Assembly (NCBI RefSeq): GCF_000269805.1
Contig: NZ_JH711482.1
Coordinates: 460,542-524,541 of the forward strand
Reading direction: 5' to 3'
Source of the DNA: Actinomyces massiliensis 4401292
GTDB taxonomy: Bacteria; Actinomycetota; Actinomycetes; Actinomycetales; Actinomycetaceae
Length of the DNA stretch: 64,000 bases
The first letter of the stretch is position 1; each line of letters begins with the position of its first letter. A model generated the notes under the pieces. That model searched no databases and was not told the origin of the DNA. It worked only from the letters and a program-made list of their open reading frames with translations. The position numbers and the translations under genes were made by a program. This document shows, piece after piece, positions 18,058 to 26,366 of the stretch.

Positions 18058-20336
18058 CAGGCGTCGATGCGCTCACGGTCCACGTCTGATGCGCCCTCGA
18101 TGATGAAGCCGCGGCGGGGCTCGACCGCCGCTCCCATGAGGAGCTCGAAAACGTTCTCCGCCTCCAGGAGCTCGGCCTCATCGCCCAGGGTGATGCGCCG
18201 CAGGGTCCGGTGCTCGGGCTCCATGGTGGTCTCGGCGAGCTGGTGGGCATCCATCTCCCCCAGCCCCTTGTATCGCTGCGGCTCCTTGAAACCGCGCCCC
18301 TGCTTCTCCAGCTTGCGCAGAGTGCGCACCAGCTCATCGTCGGAGTAGGTGTAGATGATCTCCTTCTTCCGCCGCCCTGAGCCGGAGACCTCAATGCGGT
18401 GCAACGGCGGGACTGCCGCAAAAACCCGGCCGGCCTCGATCATGGGCCGCATATAGCGGAAGAAGAGCGTGAGCAGCAGAGTGCGGATATGCGCGCCATC
18501 GACATCCGCATCGGTCATGAGGATGACCTTGCCGTAGCGGGCCGCCTTGATGTCAAAGGTGCGCCCGGAGCCCGCTCCCACCACCTGGATGATCGCAGAG
18601 CACTCGACATTGCGCAGCATGTCCGCCTGTGAAGCCTTCTGGACATTGAGAATCTTGCCGCGAATGGGCAGGAGCGCCTGGAACTCGGAATTGCGGGCGT
18701 TCTTGGCGGTGCCGAGAGCCGAATCGCCCTCGACGATGAACAGTTCGGAAGCCGTTACATCGTCACTGCGACAGTCAGCCAGCTTGGCCGGCAGGGTCGA
18801 GGACTCCAAGGCGGTCTTGCGACGGGTGATCTCCTTGTGCATGCGCGCGCTGACGCGAGCGCGCATCTCCCCCACGATCTTCTCCTGCAGGGCCCGGGAC
18901 TGAGCCTTGAGGTCGCGCTTGGAGGACGTGAGGATGGCCGTCAGCTCCTTGTCCACGATCCTGGCGACGATCTGGCGTACCGGGGCCGTGCCCAGAACCT
19001 CCTTGGTCTGGCCCTCGAACTGGGGCTCCGGCACTCGCACAGTCACCACTGCGGTCATGCCGGCGAGGATGTCGTCCTTCTCGATGCGCCCATCTCGACT
19101 GGTGACCTTCAGGGCGCGCGCATTGGATTCGATCTGCTTACGCAGAACCTTGGTGACGGCCTGCTCGAAACCGGACAAGTGAGTGCCGCCCATGGGCGTG
19201 GCGATGATGTTGACGAAGGAGCGCTCAGTCGTGTCGTAGCCGATGCCCCAGCGCAGGGCGACATCGACGATGCAGGTGCGCGTCACTTCCACGGGACGCA
19301 GGTGACCACTGCGCCTGTCGAGCTGCTGAACGGTCTCGGTGTAGGTGCCCTGTCCGGTCAGACGGAAGGTGTCGGTCACGGAGCCGTCGGTGGCCAGGAA
19401 ATCGACGAAGTCCGCGGTGCCGCCCTTGGCGCGGAAGACCTCGGCGCTCTCGGCGGCGTCCTCTCCCAGGACTGCGGCCTCCAGCAGGTCTCCCGGGGCC
19501 TCGGTGACGCTCTTCGCCGCGGCGCGCATCGCCAGGTCATCGGTGGTCTTCGAACCCGACGACGACGCGTGCTCGGAGCGCGCGGCCTCATCGGCACTGC
19601 GCTCATCAGTCAGGGACAGGGTCAGTCCGGGCACGAGGAAGCTCGTCTGGCGCAGGCGGGCGCGCAGCGCCGCAGCATCGTACTCGGCCGGAGATGGAAA
19701 GATCTGAGGATCAGCCCAGTAGCGCACGCGAGTTCCGGTGACGCCGCGCTTGACCTTGCCGATCACGCGCAGCTCGGAAGCCTCGGTGTACTCCTTGAAG
19801 GGCGAGGCGAGGCTCGCCCCGCTCGGCGGATCGGCGAAGACCCCGGGTACGCCGCGACGGAAACTCATGGCGTAGGTCTTGCCCCCGCGGTCCACCTCGA
19901 CGTCCATGCGGGCGCTCAGCGCGTTGACGACGCTCGCGCCCACGCCGTGGAGGCCTCCGGCCGCGCCGTAGGACCCTCCCCCGAACTTCCCACCGGCATG
20001 GAGCTTGGTGTAGACGAGCTCCACGCCGGTCAACCCGGAGGAGGGCTCGATGTCAATGGGCACGCCGCGTCCGGTGTCCCGCACCTCAATGGAACCGTCG
20101 GCATGGACAACAACATCAATGCGGTCCCCATGGCCTTCCAGCGCCTCATCGACGCCGTTGTCCACGATCTCCCAGACGCAGTGCATCAGCCCCCGCTGGT
20201 CGGTCGAGCCGATGTACATGCCGGGACGCTTACGCACCGCCTCCAGCCCCTCCAGTACGGAGAGGTGGCGAGCGGAGTAGTCGCCGCGGGTGGTCTTGTT
20301 CTCAGAAGAGGGCACGGCCGGACTGTAACGGATCAT
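18057..20336 (-). CDS. parE: DNA topoisomerase IV subunit B
   Basis: The 759-residue type IIA ATPase subunit has the GHKL ATP site: VWEIVDNGVDEALEGHGD, DTGRGVPIDI and GGLHGVGASVVNALS. The Toprim domain has EGDSALGTAKNARN and LMTDADVDGAHI. The C-terminal end has QRYKGLGEMDAHQLAETTM. It pairs with ParC. An insertion of about 80 residues rich in Ala/Glu/Asp lies before the transducer region (about 240-330). ATG 20336 is used; GTG 20315 is possible and no strong ribosome binding site decides it. Confidence 0.95.
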   Translation of the reverse strand: MIRYSPAVPSSENKTTRGDYSARHLSVLEGLEAVRKRPGMYIGSTDQRGLMHCVWEIVDNGVDEALEGHGDRIDVVVHADGSIEVRDTGRGVPIDIEPSSGLTGVELVYTKLHAGGKFGGGSYGAAGGLHGVGASVVNALSARMDVEVDRGGKTYAMSFRRGVPGVFADPPSGASLASPFKEYTEASELRVIGKVKRGVTGTRVRYWADPQIFPSPAEYDAAALRARLRQTSFLVPGLTLSLTDERSADEAARSEHASSSGSKTTDDLAMRAAAKSVTEAPGDLLEAAVLGEDAAESAEVFRAKGGTADFVDFLATDGSVTDTFRLTGQGTYTETVQQLDRRSGHLRPVEVTRTCIVDVALRWGIGYDTTERSFVNIIATPMGGTHLSGFEQAVTKVLRKQIESNARALKVTSRDGRIEKDDILAGMTAVVTVRVPEPQFEGQTKEVLGTAPVRQIVARIVDKELTAILTSSKRDLKAQSRALQEKIVGEMRARVSARMHKEITRRKTALESSTLPAKLADCRSDDVTASELFIVEGDSALGTAKNARNSEFQALLPIRGKILNVQKASQADMLRNVECSAIIQVVGAGSGRTFDIKAARYGKVILMTDADVDGAHIRTLLLTLFFRYMRPMIEAGRVFAAVPPLHRIEVSGSGRRKKEIIYTYSDDELVRTLRKLEKQGRGFKEPQRYKGLGEMDAHQLAETTMEPEHRTLRRITLGDEAELLEAENVFELLMGAAVEPRRGFIIEGASDVDRERIDA

Positions 20337-20436
20337 GGTCGAACAGGTGTTCCTCCGCGCCGCGACCGGACCTGTGGTCTTCGTCAGCCTCCTCCGGCAT
20401 CAGCCGGCTCCGGTACGCGCACGACCAGCAGATCGA

Positions 20437-20492
20437 GTTCCCGAGGTCCCGAGTTCTCGAGTTCTCGAGGTCCCGAGTTCCTGAGGTCCTCA
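20437..20492. repeat. 8-bp minisatellite (7 copies) between parE and an unknown gene
   Basis: Seven consecutive octamers of the form G(T/G)TC(C/T)(C/T)GA lie in the noncoding gap. The last two copies show decay. An 8-bp unit would frameshift any coding sequence. No function is visible, although repeats of this type can vary in copy number by slippage and lie just upstream of the parE start on the minus strand. Confidence 0.9.
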
Positions 20493-20498
20493 CAGTTC

Positions 20499-21335
20499 TC
20501 AGCGGCTATCCGGAACGAGCCCCTGTACAGGCAGAGCCGGACTGACACGGGCACTGCCGATGCCGCGATTCGTCTTTCCCAGGCGGAAACGCACCTTGCC
20601 CTTCAAGACGGTGCCGGACACGGCCCGTCCGTCGACGAGCGGCTCACCGGGGAAGAGCGTGAAGGTCCATATACTGCCGAGGTCACTATCCGGAACGACG
20701 CCGTGAGGGGACTGAAGCAGACGCGCGCCCCACAGCTGACGAGTCATGAGCCGTCTGGTGTCAAAACCATCGATCTCGAAGTCCTGGCGCTGGGCAGCGC
20801 TGATCGTCTCGTAGCTCCCAGCGGAGATACCGCGCTCGGAGACAGCGGTGATGTACAGCCTCCAGCCCTCCAGTTCCAGCGCTCCGCCCGACAGATCCAC
20901 TCCAGGCCCCAGTGCGGGATCTACGAAGTCCTCTCCGAGCCCGGAGTTCTGCCCTTCCCGAACCTGACGCGGCAGAGCCCCGCGCGTGTCAAGTCGATCA
21001 GGCACCGGCACCACCAGCAAGCCGTACTCCACTTCCTCGGCGAAGCGGTAGCGGCCGAAGCGCTCACGAAGCCGGTCGATCGACTCGCCCGCCCGCGCCC
21101 ACTGCTCTTGGCTGATGCCGGCGGCGACAACCTCGACCGGCGAGGTCAGCCCGGCTTGATCCAGCAGGCTTCGCAGCGGGCGGTTGGACACCCAGCCCGA
21201 ATGCTTCAGGCGGTTCATCTCCCGATCCCGTACCGCGCGCCACTCACTGTGTCCGGCGTATCCAGTGCCTTCAGTGCCCTCAACGCCCTCGACGTCCCCG
21301 ATGTCCTCAACGCTCTTGCTCTCGGTGCTCGTCAT
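20499..21335 (-). CDS. Hypothetical protein of 278 residues
   Basis: I do not recognise this family. The start MTSTESKSVED is followed by an acidic Val/Glu/Gly low-complexity stretch encoded by six 9-bp repeats. The body has a helical region (RLKHSGWVSNRPLRSLLDQAG), then beta-rich segments such as YGLLVVPVPDRL, GWRLYITAVSERG, IWTFTLFPGEPLVDGRAVSG and GKVRFRLGK. No membrane segment, signal peptide or catalytic motif is seen. The late beta strands could form a small barrel. Its place between parE and DUF7455 may be lineage specific. Confidence 0.7.
   Translation of the reverse strand: MTSTESKSVEDIGDVEGVEGTEGTGYAGHSEWRAVRDREMNRLKHSGWVSNRPLRSLLDQAGLTSPVEVVAAGISQEQWARAGESIDRLRERFGRYRFAEEVEYGLLVVPVPDRLDTRGALPRQVREGQNSGLGEDFVDPALGPGVDLSGGALELEGWRLYITAVSERGISAGSYETISAAQRQDFEIDGFDTRRLMTRQLWGARLLQSPHGVVPDSDLGSIWTFTLFPGEPLVDGRAVSGTVLKGKVRFRLGKTNRGIGSARVSPALPVQGLVPDSR
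21263..21316. repeat. 9-bp tandem repeat (6 copies) in hypothetical gene
   Basis: Six degenerate 9-mers (such as CAGTGCCTT, CAACGCCCT, CGATGTCCT) encode the DIGDVEGVEGTEGTGY-type N-terminal tail of the minus-strand protein. The array ends about 20 nt inside the start codon. Confidence 0.85.
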
Positions 21336-21395
21336 AACGACACACTACGGCGATACGACCGTGAGTGTCCGGAGCACAGGCGCCGACTGCAGCCG

Positions 21396-21422
21396 ATACA
21401 GCAGACACAGCAGATACAGCCG
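21396..21422. repeat. 9-bp tandem repeat (3 copies), intergenic
   Basis: Three 9-mers (ATACAGCAG, ACACAGCAG, ATACAGCCG) lie in the divergent region between the hypothetical gene and DUF7455. Confidence 0.8.
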
Positions 21423-21557
21423 ACCGGCTCGGATCGACGGCGCCGCGCGACCACTGCGCATGTTCCCCGATGCGCCCTGGGCGAAAGCTCGTGCGCCTGG
21501 GGCGGAAACGAGCTCCTCCGAGTGATAAGCGCCCGGGGGCATGGTGGAATGCGAGCC

Positions 21558-21824
21558 ATGAGCACTATCAGCACCTCCGCCGCTCTCCGGGCGGCGACCT
21601 CCCTGGACGAGCAGCGCTCCTCCGCCATCGACGCCTCCGCCGAGCGCCCCTTGACCACCGCCGACCGCTGCGACGTGTGCGCCGCCCAGGCATACGTCCG
21701 TGTCGTGCTGCTGACTGGAGAGCTCTTCTTCTGCGCTCACCACGCACGCGAGCACGGCGAGAAGCTCAAGGAGGCCGCTCTGCTGTTCCAGGATGAAACG
21801 GCAAACCTCATGGCGAGCGACTAA
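21558..21824 (+). CDS. DUF7455 small zinc-binding protein
   Basis: The 88-residue protein has a CDVCAAQ pair and a CAHHAREHG pair (about 40-67), a CxxC/CxxH zinc knuckle around a short beta hairpin (YVRVVLLTGELFF). The family DUF7455 is conserved in actinobacteria close to parE or gyrB. ATG 21558 is chosen because the long upstream frame is antisense to parE. Function is unknown. Confidence 0.87.
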   Translation: MSTISTSAALRAATSLDEQRSSAIDASAERPLTTADRCDVCAAQAYVRVVLLTGELFFCAHHAREHGEKLKEAALLFQDETANLMASD

Positions 21825-22056
21825 CACGGGGGACCAATCAGTCCAACCCTGACCACCCCTGTTCGACCCGGTCCATACCTGCGCATTCCCGTGCATGACC
21901 GCGGCAGGCCCACGGCATGCCCATACTCTCCCCCTCATCCCGGTTCTCCTGGTTCGCAGTCTTCTGGTCTCCCCTCCAGGCCCCGCATTCGATGTCACGA
22001 GTCGGTGACCACCGCTGCCCGCTCAGGCATCCACCATGTTGTTGTTCGGTTTTTTC

Positions 22057-22078
22057 GGGTTCTGCTCGGGTTCTGCTC
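22057..22078. repeat. 11-bp direct tandem repeat, intergenic
   Basis: Two exact copies of GGGTTCTGCTC are followed by GGG. They lie in the 260-bp gap between the convergent DUF7455 and PaaK-like genes, which otherwise holds nothing I can assign. Confidence 0.85.
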
Positions 22079-22084
22079 GGGCAT

Positions 22085-23683
22085 TCATGTCCCCGGGCCT
22101 GTGTGCCCGGGGACGTCCGAGGTGAAGCGCCTCTTAGCGGCAGCGGCGTCGTTCAGGGGAACGACGGTCACCTCCTGGCCGAGCAAGGCCGCCAATGCGT
22201 CGCGCACCGCCCGAGTCACCTGTGACGTCAGCGGTCCATGCGGTGGCGCCACCTCAGCCCTCAGCGCACCGTGACGCCACTGGTGCACACTCCAGACGGC
22301 CGCCCCCTGACTCTGAAGGACCTGGACAAGACTGACTGAGGGAATCCAGGTTCCATCACCATGACGGTAGCGGACAGTAGCGCGCCCCTCCAGCCCCACG
22401 ATGACGGCCTCCGTGCCTCCCGGCGCATCCGGAGCCGCACGTAGTTCCAGAGCCCCGGTGTCGCCGGTGTCGTAGCGCAGAAGAGGCAGAAGAGGGTTGG
22501 TGGCGCTCGTGATGACGATCCGTCCTCGCCGGCCCGGGGCAACGGCAAGACCATGCTGATCCAGGATTTCCACGTGCACCGGCAGAGGGGCGACACGGTG
22601 ACCGCATCCGTCGGGGTCGCATGCGACGATCTCGGTCTCGCCCAAGGCGTAGACATCGAGAACGGGGGCCTTCCAGGTATCAACGAGCTCGGAGCGCGCC
22701 GCATCCGTCAGATGACTGGCGCCACTGACCACCGCCACTGGGCTAAGACCCGGTTCACGGCATGCCAGGGTCAGAAGAGGCAAAGGCGAGCCGGACAGGA
22801 CAAGCGGATCGTGGTGCACCCACCAGTCGTGCTGATGAGTCTCCTGATGCCACGCGTCCGGATGGAGATTGACACGGGCCATGAGAGCACGCTCGGCATG
22901 CGCGGTGAGCAGAGATGCGTAGGTGAAGGCACTGGTCTGGTCCACGATATTGGCCATGGCGAGGCGCTCACCGGCCTCATCCACATCCCAGTGCAATCCG
23001 AGTCTTTCCAGCCACCAGCGCAGGATCACGATGTCTGAGGCGAGGCCACGGGGGTGGAGGGGGATTCGCAACGAGGCCCCGGTGGATCCGGAACTCGTCC
23101 CTTCCAGGATCCGGTCCAGTTCTGCGTCCATGGGGACAAGATCGCCGAGTTCCCGAAGATCTCGACGGTCCAGCACCGGCAGGTCCGACAGCGCCGGGTG
23201 GGCGCCGATGTCTCCGTTGCGGCGCAGCCTTCGGTAGAAGGGGACCGTCTCAACAGCACGCACGGCCAGGGCATCGACCCAGGAGCGCGGGCCGGTCAAG
23301 GAGGTCTGGGCATAGGCTCCGCGACGCACGTCAGCAGCCAGCACGGCCAGCAGCGCCTGATCGGTCCGAGTCAGACGGTCACCGCAGGCATGCGTCCAGG
23401 CGGGAGCCATCGGCTCCTCGCGCAGCGCGGCCAGGGCCGCAAGCCCCGATGCGCTCACAGTGGGCCAGCGCTCAGTGTCGGGCAGGACGGCCGCATTCAT
23501 AGACGCGTACTCGGCGCGCGCAGCCGACGTCATCCCTGCGGTTCCCGACGCCGCAGGCGCAGCGGCGTCAGCGGACGATTGAGAGCGCGTGCTCCCAGGT
23601 CTGAGGCGCCTGGGATCGGAATCACCGGGGTGCCGAAGCCTCTTCGACTCACCACGATTGCGCAGCTCAGTCATTCCGCTCAT
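22085..23683 (-). CDS. PaaK-like adenylate-forming enzyme, last gene of the MoxR/VWA operon
   Basis: The 532-residue protein belongs to the phenylacetate-CoA ligase / F390 synthetase-like branch of AMP-forming enzymes. It has the ATP P-loop GTSSGSTG (195-202), YALGETEIVACDPDG (345-359), LLRYDTGD (401-408) and a C-terminal subdomain ending near AAAAKRRFTSDV. These are the elements that activate a carboxylate as acyl-AMP. The first 60 residues are charged and Ala/Ser-rich and probably disordered. The start overlaps the preceding gene by 4 nt (ATGA). The substrate is unknown; neither benzoate nor phenylacetate catabolic genes are nearby. Confidence 0.8.
   Translation of the reverse strand: MSGMTELRNRGESKRLRHPGDSDPRRLRPGSTRSQSSADAAAPAASGTAGMTSAARAEYASMNAAVLPDTERWPTVSASGLAALAALREEPMAPAWTHACGDRLTRTDQALLAVLAADVRRGAYAQTSLTGPRSWVDALAVRAVETVPFYRRLRRNGDIGAHPALSDLPVLDRRDLRELGDLVPMDAELDRILEGTSSGSTGASLRIPLHPRGLASDIVILRWWLERLGLHWDVDEAGERLAMANIVDQTSAFTYASLLTAHAERALMARVNLHPDAWHQETHQHDWWVHHDPLVLSGSPLPLLTLACREPGLSPVAVVSGASHLTDAARSELVDTWKAPVLDVYALGETEIVACDPDGCGHRVAPLPVHVEILDQHGLAVAPGRRGRIVITSATNPLLPLLRYDTGDTGALELRAAPDAPGGTEAVIVGLEGRATVRYRHGDGTWIPSVSLVQVLQSQGAAVWSVHQWRHGALRAEVAPPHGPLTSQVTRAVRDALAALLGQEVTVVPLNDAAAAKRRFTSDVPGHTGPGT
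22089..22114 (-). terminator. GC-rich hairpin at the 3' end of the seven-gene operon
   Basis: Ten-bp perfect arms (GTCCCCGGGC / GCCCGGGGAC) surround CTGTGT. The stem overlaps the last codons of the PaaK-like gene, ending 2 nt before its stop codon. No T-tract follows on the minus strand. It may stabilise the operon 3' end rather than terminate transcription. Confidence 0.4.
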
Positions 23684-24483
23684 CGCCCCGTGTAATGGGA
23701 TGCGGACTCACGAGCACGCGCCTGCGCGATTCGGCGCTCCACTTCACGACGGTGCTCGATCTCGGCCCGCAGGCTCATCGTGGTCTCCTGGCGGGCCAGA
23801 GTCGAGACCTCTTCCCATCGATCCGCAGTCTGATGGGGATTCTCCCCGGCAGCGCACAGGCCCAGACCGGCCAAGAAAGTACGGCAGACCTCCTGCCTCA
23901 CGGACTCAGAGGACGGCCAGGTGGAAGGAGGCACGAGAGTAGCGACCAGCAGCTCCAGAAAGGCCGTCATCCGTCCCACGCGGTCCACCAGGATCACGCC
24001 TGGCGGTCGAGGGGGCTCCTGCTCGAGAAGCTCTCGCAGGAGCAGCGCAGCCAATGCGCTCACCTGGCAGCAAGCCGCCGGATCTGGTGCGGACACGCCC
24101 ATGGTCAAGATCCTCAAGTGCTGAGACAGGCGAGAGCGCTCGATCTCCAGCGCCCCTCGCAAGCCCTCCGGCTCATGACCCGCATCTCTGAGAACATCCG
24201 CGAGCACAGCACGACCATCGACCCGGCTGTCCAGAAACACCGGGTCGCAATGGGCCAGGGCATGGGTGAGGCGGGCGAGATCGGGAAGAGGCGAGTCGGC
24301 CCGGATGGGCCACGGCGCTGCCAGAGCGCTGTCGACCACTTCCCGCCCGGACAGGAGGCGCACTGCCGTCGCCGGCTGCTCCACGCCGTCCTCAGGACCG
24401 GCTGCGGAGCTGACGGCATCCGGACGCCGTGGGAGCTCCTGCCCTGCCTGCTCTACCTGCCCTGTCAGCCATGTGCGACTCAT
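23680..24483 (-). CDS. Hypothetical helical protein of the MoxR/VWA operon
   Basis: The 267-residue protein matches no family I know. It is predicted mostly helical: SALAALLLRELLEQEPPR, MTAFLELLVATLV, EVCRTFLAGLGL and a charged C-terminal helix SLRAEIEHRREVERRIAQAR that could form a coiled coil (about 233-258). Its start overlaps the VWA gene stop (ATGA), and its stop overlaps the PaaK-like gene start. It may be an adaptor between the VWA protein and the adenylating enzyme, but this is only inference from position. Confidence 0.72.
   Translation of the reverse strand: MSRTWLTGQVEQAGQELPRRPDAVSSAAGPEDGVEQPATAVRLLSGREVVDSALAAPWPIRADSPLPDLARLTHALAHCDPVFLDSRVDGRAVLADVLRDAGHEPEGLRGALEIERSRLSQHLRILTMGVSAPDPAACCQVSALAALLLRELLEQEPPRPPGVILVDRVGRMTAFLELLVATLVPPSTWPSSESVRQEVCRTFLAGLGLCAAGENPHQTADRWEEVSTLARQETTMSLRAEIEHRREVERRIAQARARESASHYTGR
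24439..24465. repeat. 9-bp tandem repeat (3 copies) near 5' end of hypothetical operon gene
   Basis: CTGCCCTGC, CTGCTCTAC and CTGCCCTGT encode part of the Gln/Glu/Gly/Ala N-terminal tail of the minus-strand protein. Confidence 0.75.
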
Positions 24484-26366
24484 CGTGGCGCCTCCCAGAT
24501 GGCTCGTGCCAGGGCGGCGCTGAAACGGCGCACCTCATCAAGATTGCGCACGCTGTGAACGGCATATCCCCCGGGCAGCCGCAGCTCCTTGACACGCCTG
24601 GGGTCGGTATTGAGCAGGAGCGTGCCTCCGCCCCCGGCCGCTGTGAGCGCCCGCACCGCGATTCCCTCTTCATTGCTGGTGTCCGCGCATTCATCTGAGC
24701 GGTGGTCCGCGAACATGGAGACCACGCCGCCGTCGGAGACGACGGCGATGTGGCAGGGCGCCCGTCCGGCCCCATCCGCTCGAGCGGCCAGATGCGTGCG
24801 GGACAGGATTCCCAGCGGGAAGGATGTGGAACCGCCGAAATGAGCCACAATGGCGGCCAGGACCTCCTGCGCGTCCTGGGTGAAGCCATCCGTGCCGGCG
24901 ATCTGCTCGGGACCGGACCAGGTGGTGGCCTGAACGCGAGCGCCGCTGCGCAGCGCGGACAGAGCCAGGATGGCCCCCGCTAAGGCCACAGGCGACAGCC
25001 GTACGGCGGGATCGGGCATGGAGCCGGAGGAGTCGAGGTAGAGATCGAGGTTCGTGGGAACCATGTGCTGGTCCTCCCCCGGATCGCGCTCGAAGTGGCG
25101 ACGGCGAGTCGTCACCCCGGGCACCACCCACGGCGAGGCCGCCATCGTGGCGGACCAGTCGATATCGGCAAGGTCCTCCCCGGTCTCCCAGGTCTCCAGG
25201 TTCCCCATGAGGGGGTCGTCTCTGCCGGCCCGGCGCACGGGCGGCAGACGCACGAGATAGGGAGCGGCGGACTCCTGATAGTAGCGGGAGGCGATCTCCA
25301 GTGCGGGCATGTCGACACCCAGGCTGCGGGCCACGGCGGAAAGATCCGCGGGCTGAATGTCCTGAGACCGGCTCCCGGCGCCCTGAAGCGCAGCACCATC
25401 ATTATTGTTCTGCGAATCCTCAGGTGCGCGCGGGGCCGAAGGGCCGGCGCCGAGCACGAGCGGATCCTGCACGGGATGGATCACCGGCTTCAGAAGATCG
25501 GTGTCGCCGATCACGGAGACCGGCAGCTCTCCCGCCCCGGTGACGCCTCCGCAATCGCGCCCCGATCTTCCTCTCCCGGACATCCGCAGGCGCTGTGAGC
25601 GCTTCTGCTGGAGGTCCTCGTCCATGATCATGGGCCGCAGGAGTGCGGCGAAGCCGGCCGCCCCCTGAACCGGCGCGGAGGCGTAGACACGTGCCAGACG
25701 GGCCATGAGCCGTGCTTCGGTCTCTCCGGCAACCCCCTGCCGGTGCAGGGTTCCGGGCGCCAGTTCCCAGGCGATCTCGTAGCACCGCAAGTAGGTGGGC
25801 CACCATTGCGGCCCGGAGGCGTCAGGAATCTCCCGCCCGTGGGATTCGGTTTCCTGCCGGACCCGGCGCTCACTCACGGCACCAGCAGCCTCCACGGCCT
25901 CAACGGCCTCAACGGCCTCCAAGAGGGAGATCATGGACACGCCTCGATGGCGCTGAAGCTCATCGTTGATGAGCAGGTCGCACCACAGGTTGGCGACCAT
26001 GCCCACCTGCTCATCGCAATCGATCAGAGCGGAGCGGACACGCATGTGAATGCGGGCCGCAGTAGCCATATCCCCGGGTGCCAGCACATAGTGCCCTACT
26101 TCATGTGCGAGCAGCGCCAGAACAAGTTCCTCCGGACCGGCGGATCTGGCAGCAGTAGTACCCATGAGCGGTGTTGCGCGCCGCAGGTTCACATGAACGC
26201 TCATGGTGCGCAGATCGATCCAGGCCAGAGCGTCCTTCGACGATTTCTCCAGGAGCGTGGGCCGGTGGAGGCGAGTGATGGGGCTCCAGACGCGCTGCGC
26301 CCGTGGCCACACGGTCTCGGCCATGGCGAGCAACGGCTGGTGCGAATCCGTAGTGGAGGTAGTCAT
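24480..26366 (-). CDS. HExxH metallopeptidase-like / VWA-domain protein (DUF2201-like)
   Basis: The 628-residue protein has two parts. The N-terminal part carries the zinc motif HEVGH (88-92) and a later N-LWCD-LLIND segment (126-135), the pattern of the DUF2201 metallopeptidase-like domain. The C-terminal part is a von Willebrand factor A domain with a complete MIDAS: DSSGS (445-449), Thr514 in GGSTSF and Asp545 in VVSDGG. Between them lie a 9-bp-encoded Glu-Ala-Val repeat (about 150-162) and a long linker. DUF2201/VWA proteins are usually encoded beside MoxR ATPases, as here. ATG 26366 overlaps the preceding stop (ATGA). Peptidase activity is possible but unproven. Confidence 0.85.
   Translation of the reverse strand: MTTSTTDSHQPLLAMAETVWPRAQRVWSPITRLHRPTLLEKSSKDALAWIDLRTMSVHVNLRRATPLMGTTAARSAGPEELVLALLAHEVGHYVLAPGDMATAARIHMRVRSALIDCDEQVGMVANLWCDLLINDELQRHRGVSMISLLEAVEAVEAVEAAGAVSERRVRQETESHGREIPDASGPQWWPTYLRCYEIAWELAPGTLHRQGVAGETEARLMARLARVYASAPVQGAAGFAALLRPMIMDEDLQQKRSQRLRMSGRGRSGRDCGGVTGAGELPVSVIGDTDLLKPVIHPVQDPLVLGAGPSAPRAPEDSQNNNDGAALQGAGSRSQDIQPADLSAVARSLGVDMPALEIASRYYQESAAPYLVRLPPVRRAGRDDPLMGNLETWETGEDLADIDWSATMAASPWVVPGVTTRRRHFERDPGEDQHMVPTNLDLYLDSSGSMPDPAVRLSPVALAGAILALSALRSGARVQATTWSGPEQIAGTDGFTQDAQEVLAAIVAHFGGSTSFPLGILSRTHLAARADGAGRAPCHIAVVSDGGVVSMFADHRSDECADTSNEEGIAVRALTAAGGGGTLLLNTDPRRVKELRLPGGYAVHSVRNLDEVRRFSAALARAIWEAPR
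25888..25920. repeat. 9-bp tandem repeat (3.7 copies) in VWA gene
   Basis: GCCTCCACG followed by two GCCTCAACG units and a partial copy encode the EAVEAVEAVEA stretch of the minus-strand VWA protein, next to the metallopeptidase-like domain. Confidence 0.9.

Noticed and set aside
20302-20493. Short minus-strand open frame over the octamer repeat
   Set aside because: It is built of the 8-bp repeat and overlaps the start of parE; no ribosome binding site.
18837-21557. Plus-strand open frame of about 900 codons before DUF7455
   Set aside because: It is antisense to parE and the hypothetical gene; only the last 88 codons are DUF7455. The composition is that of a high-GC antisense frame.
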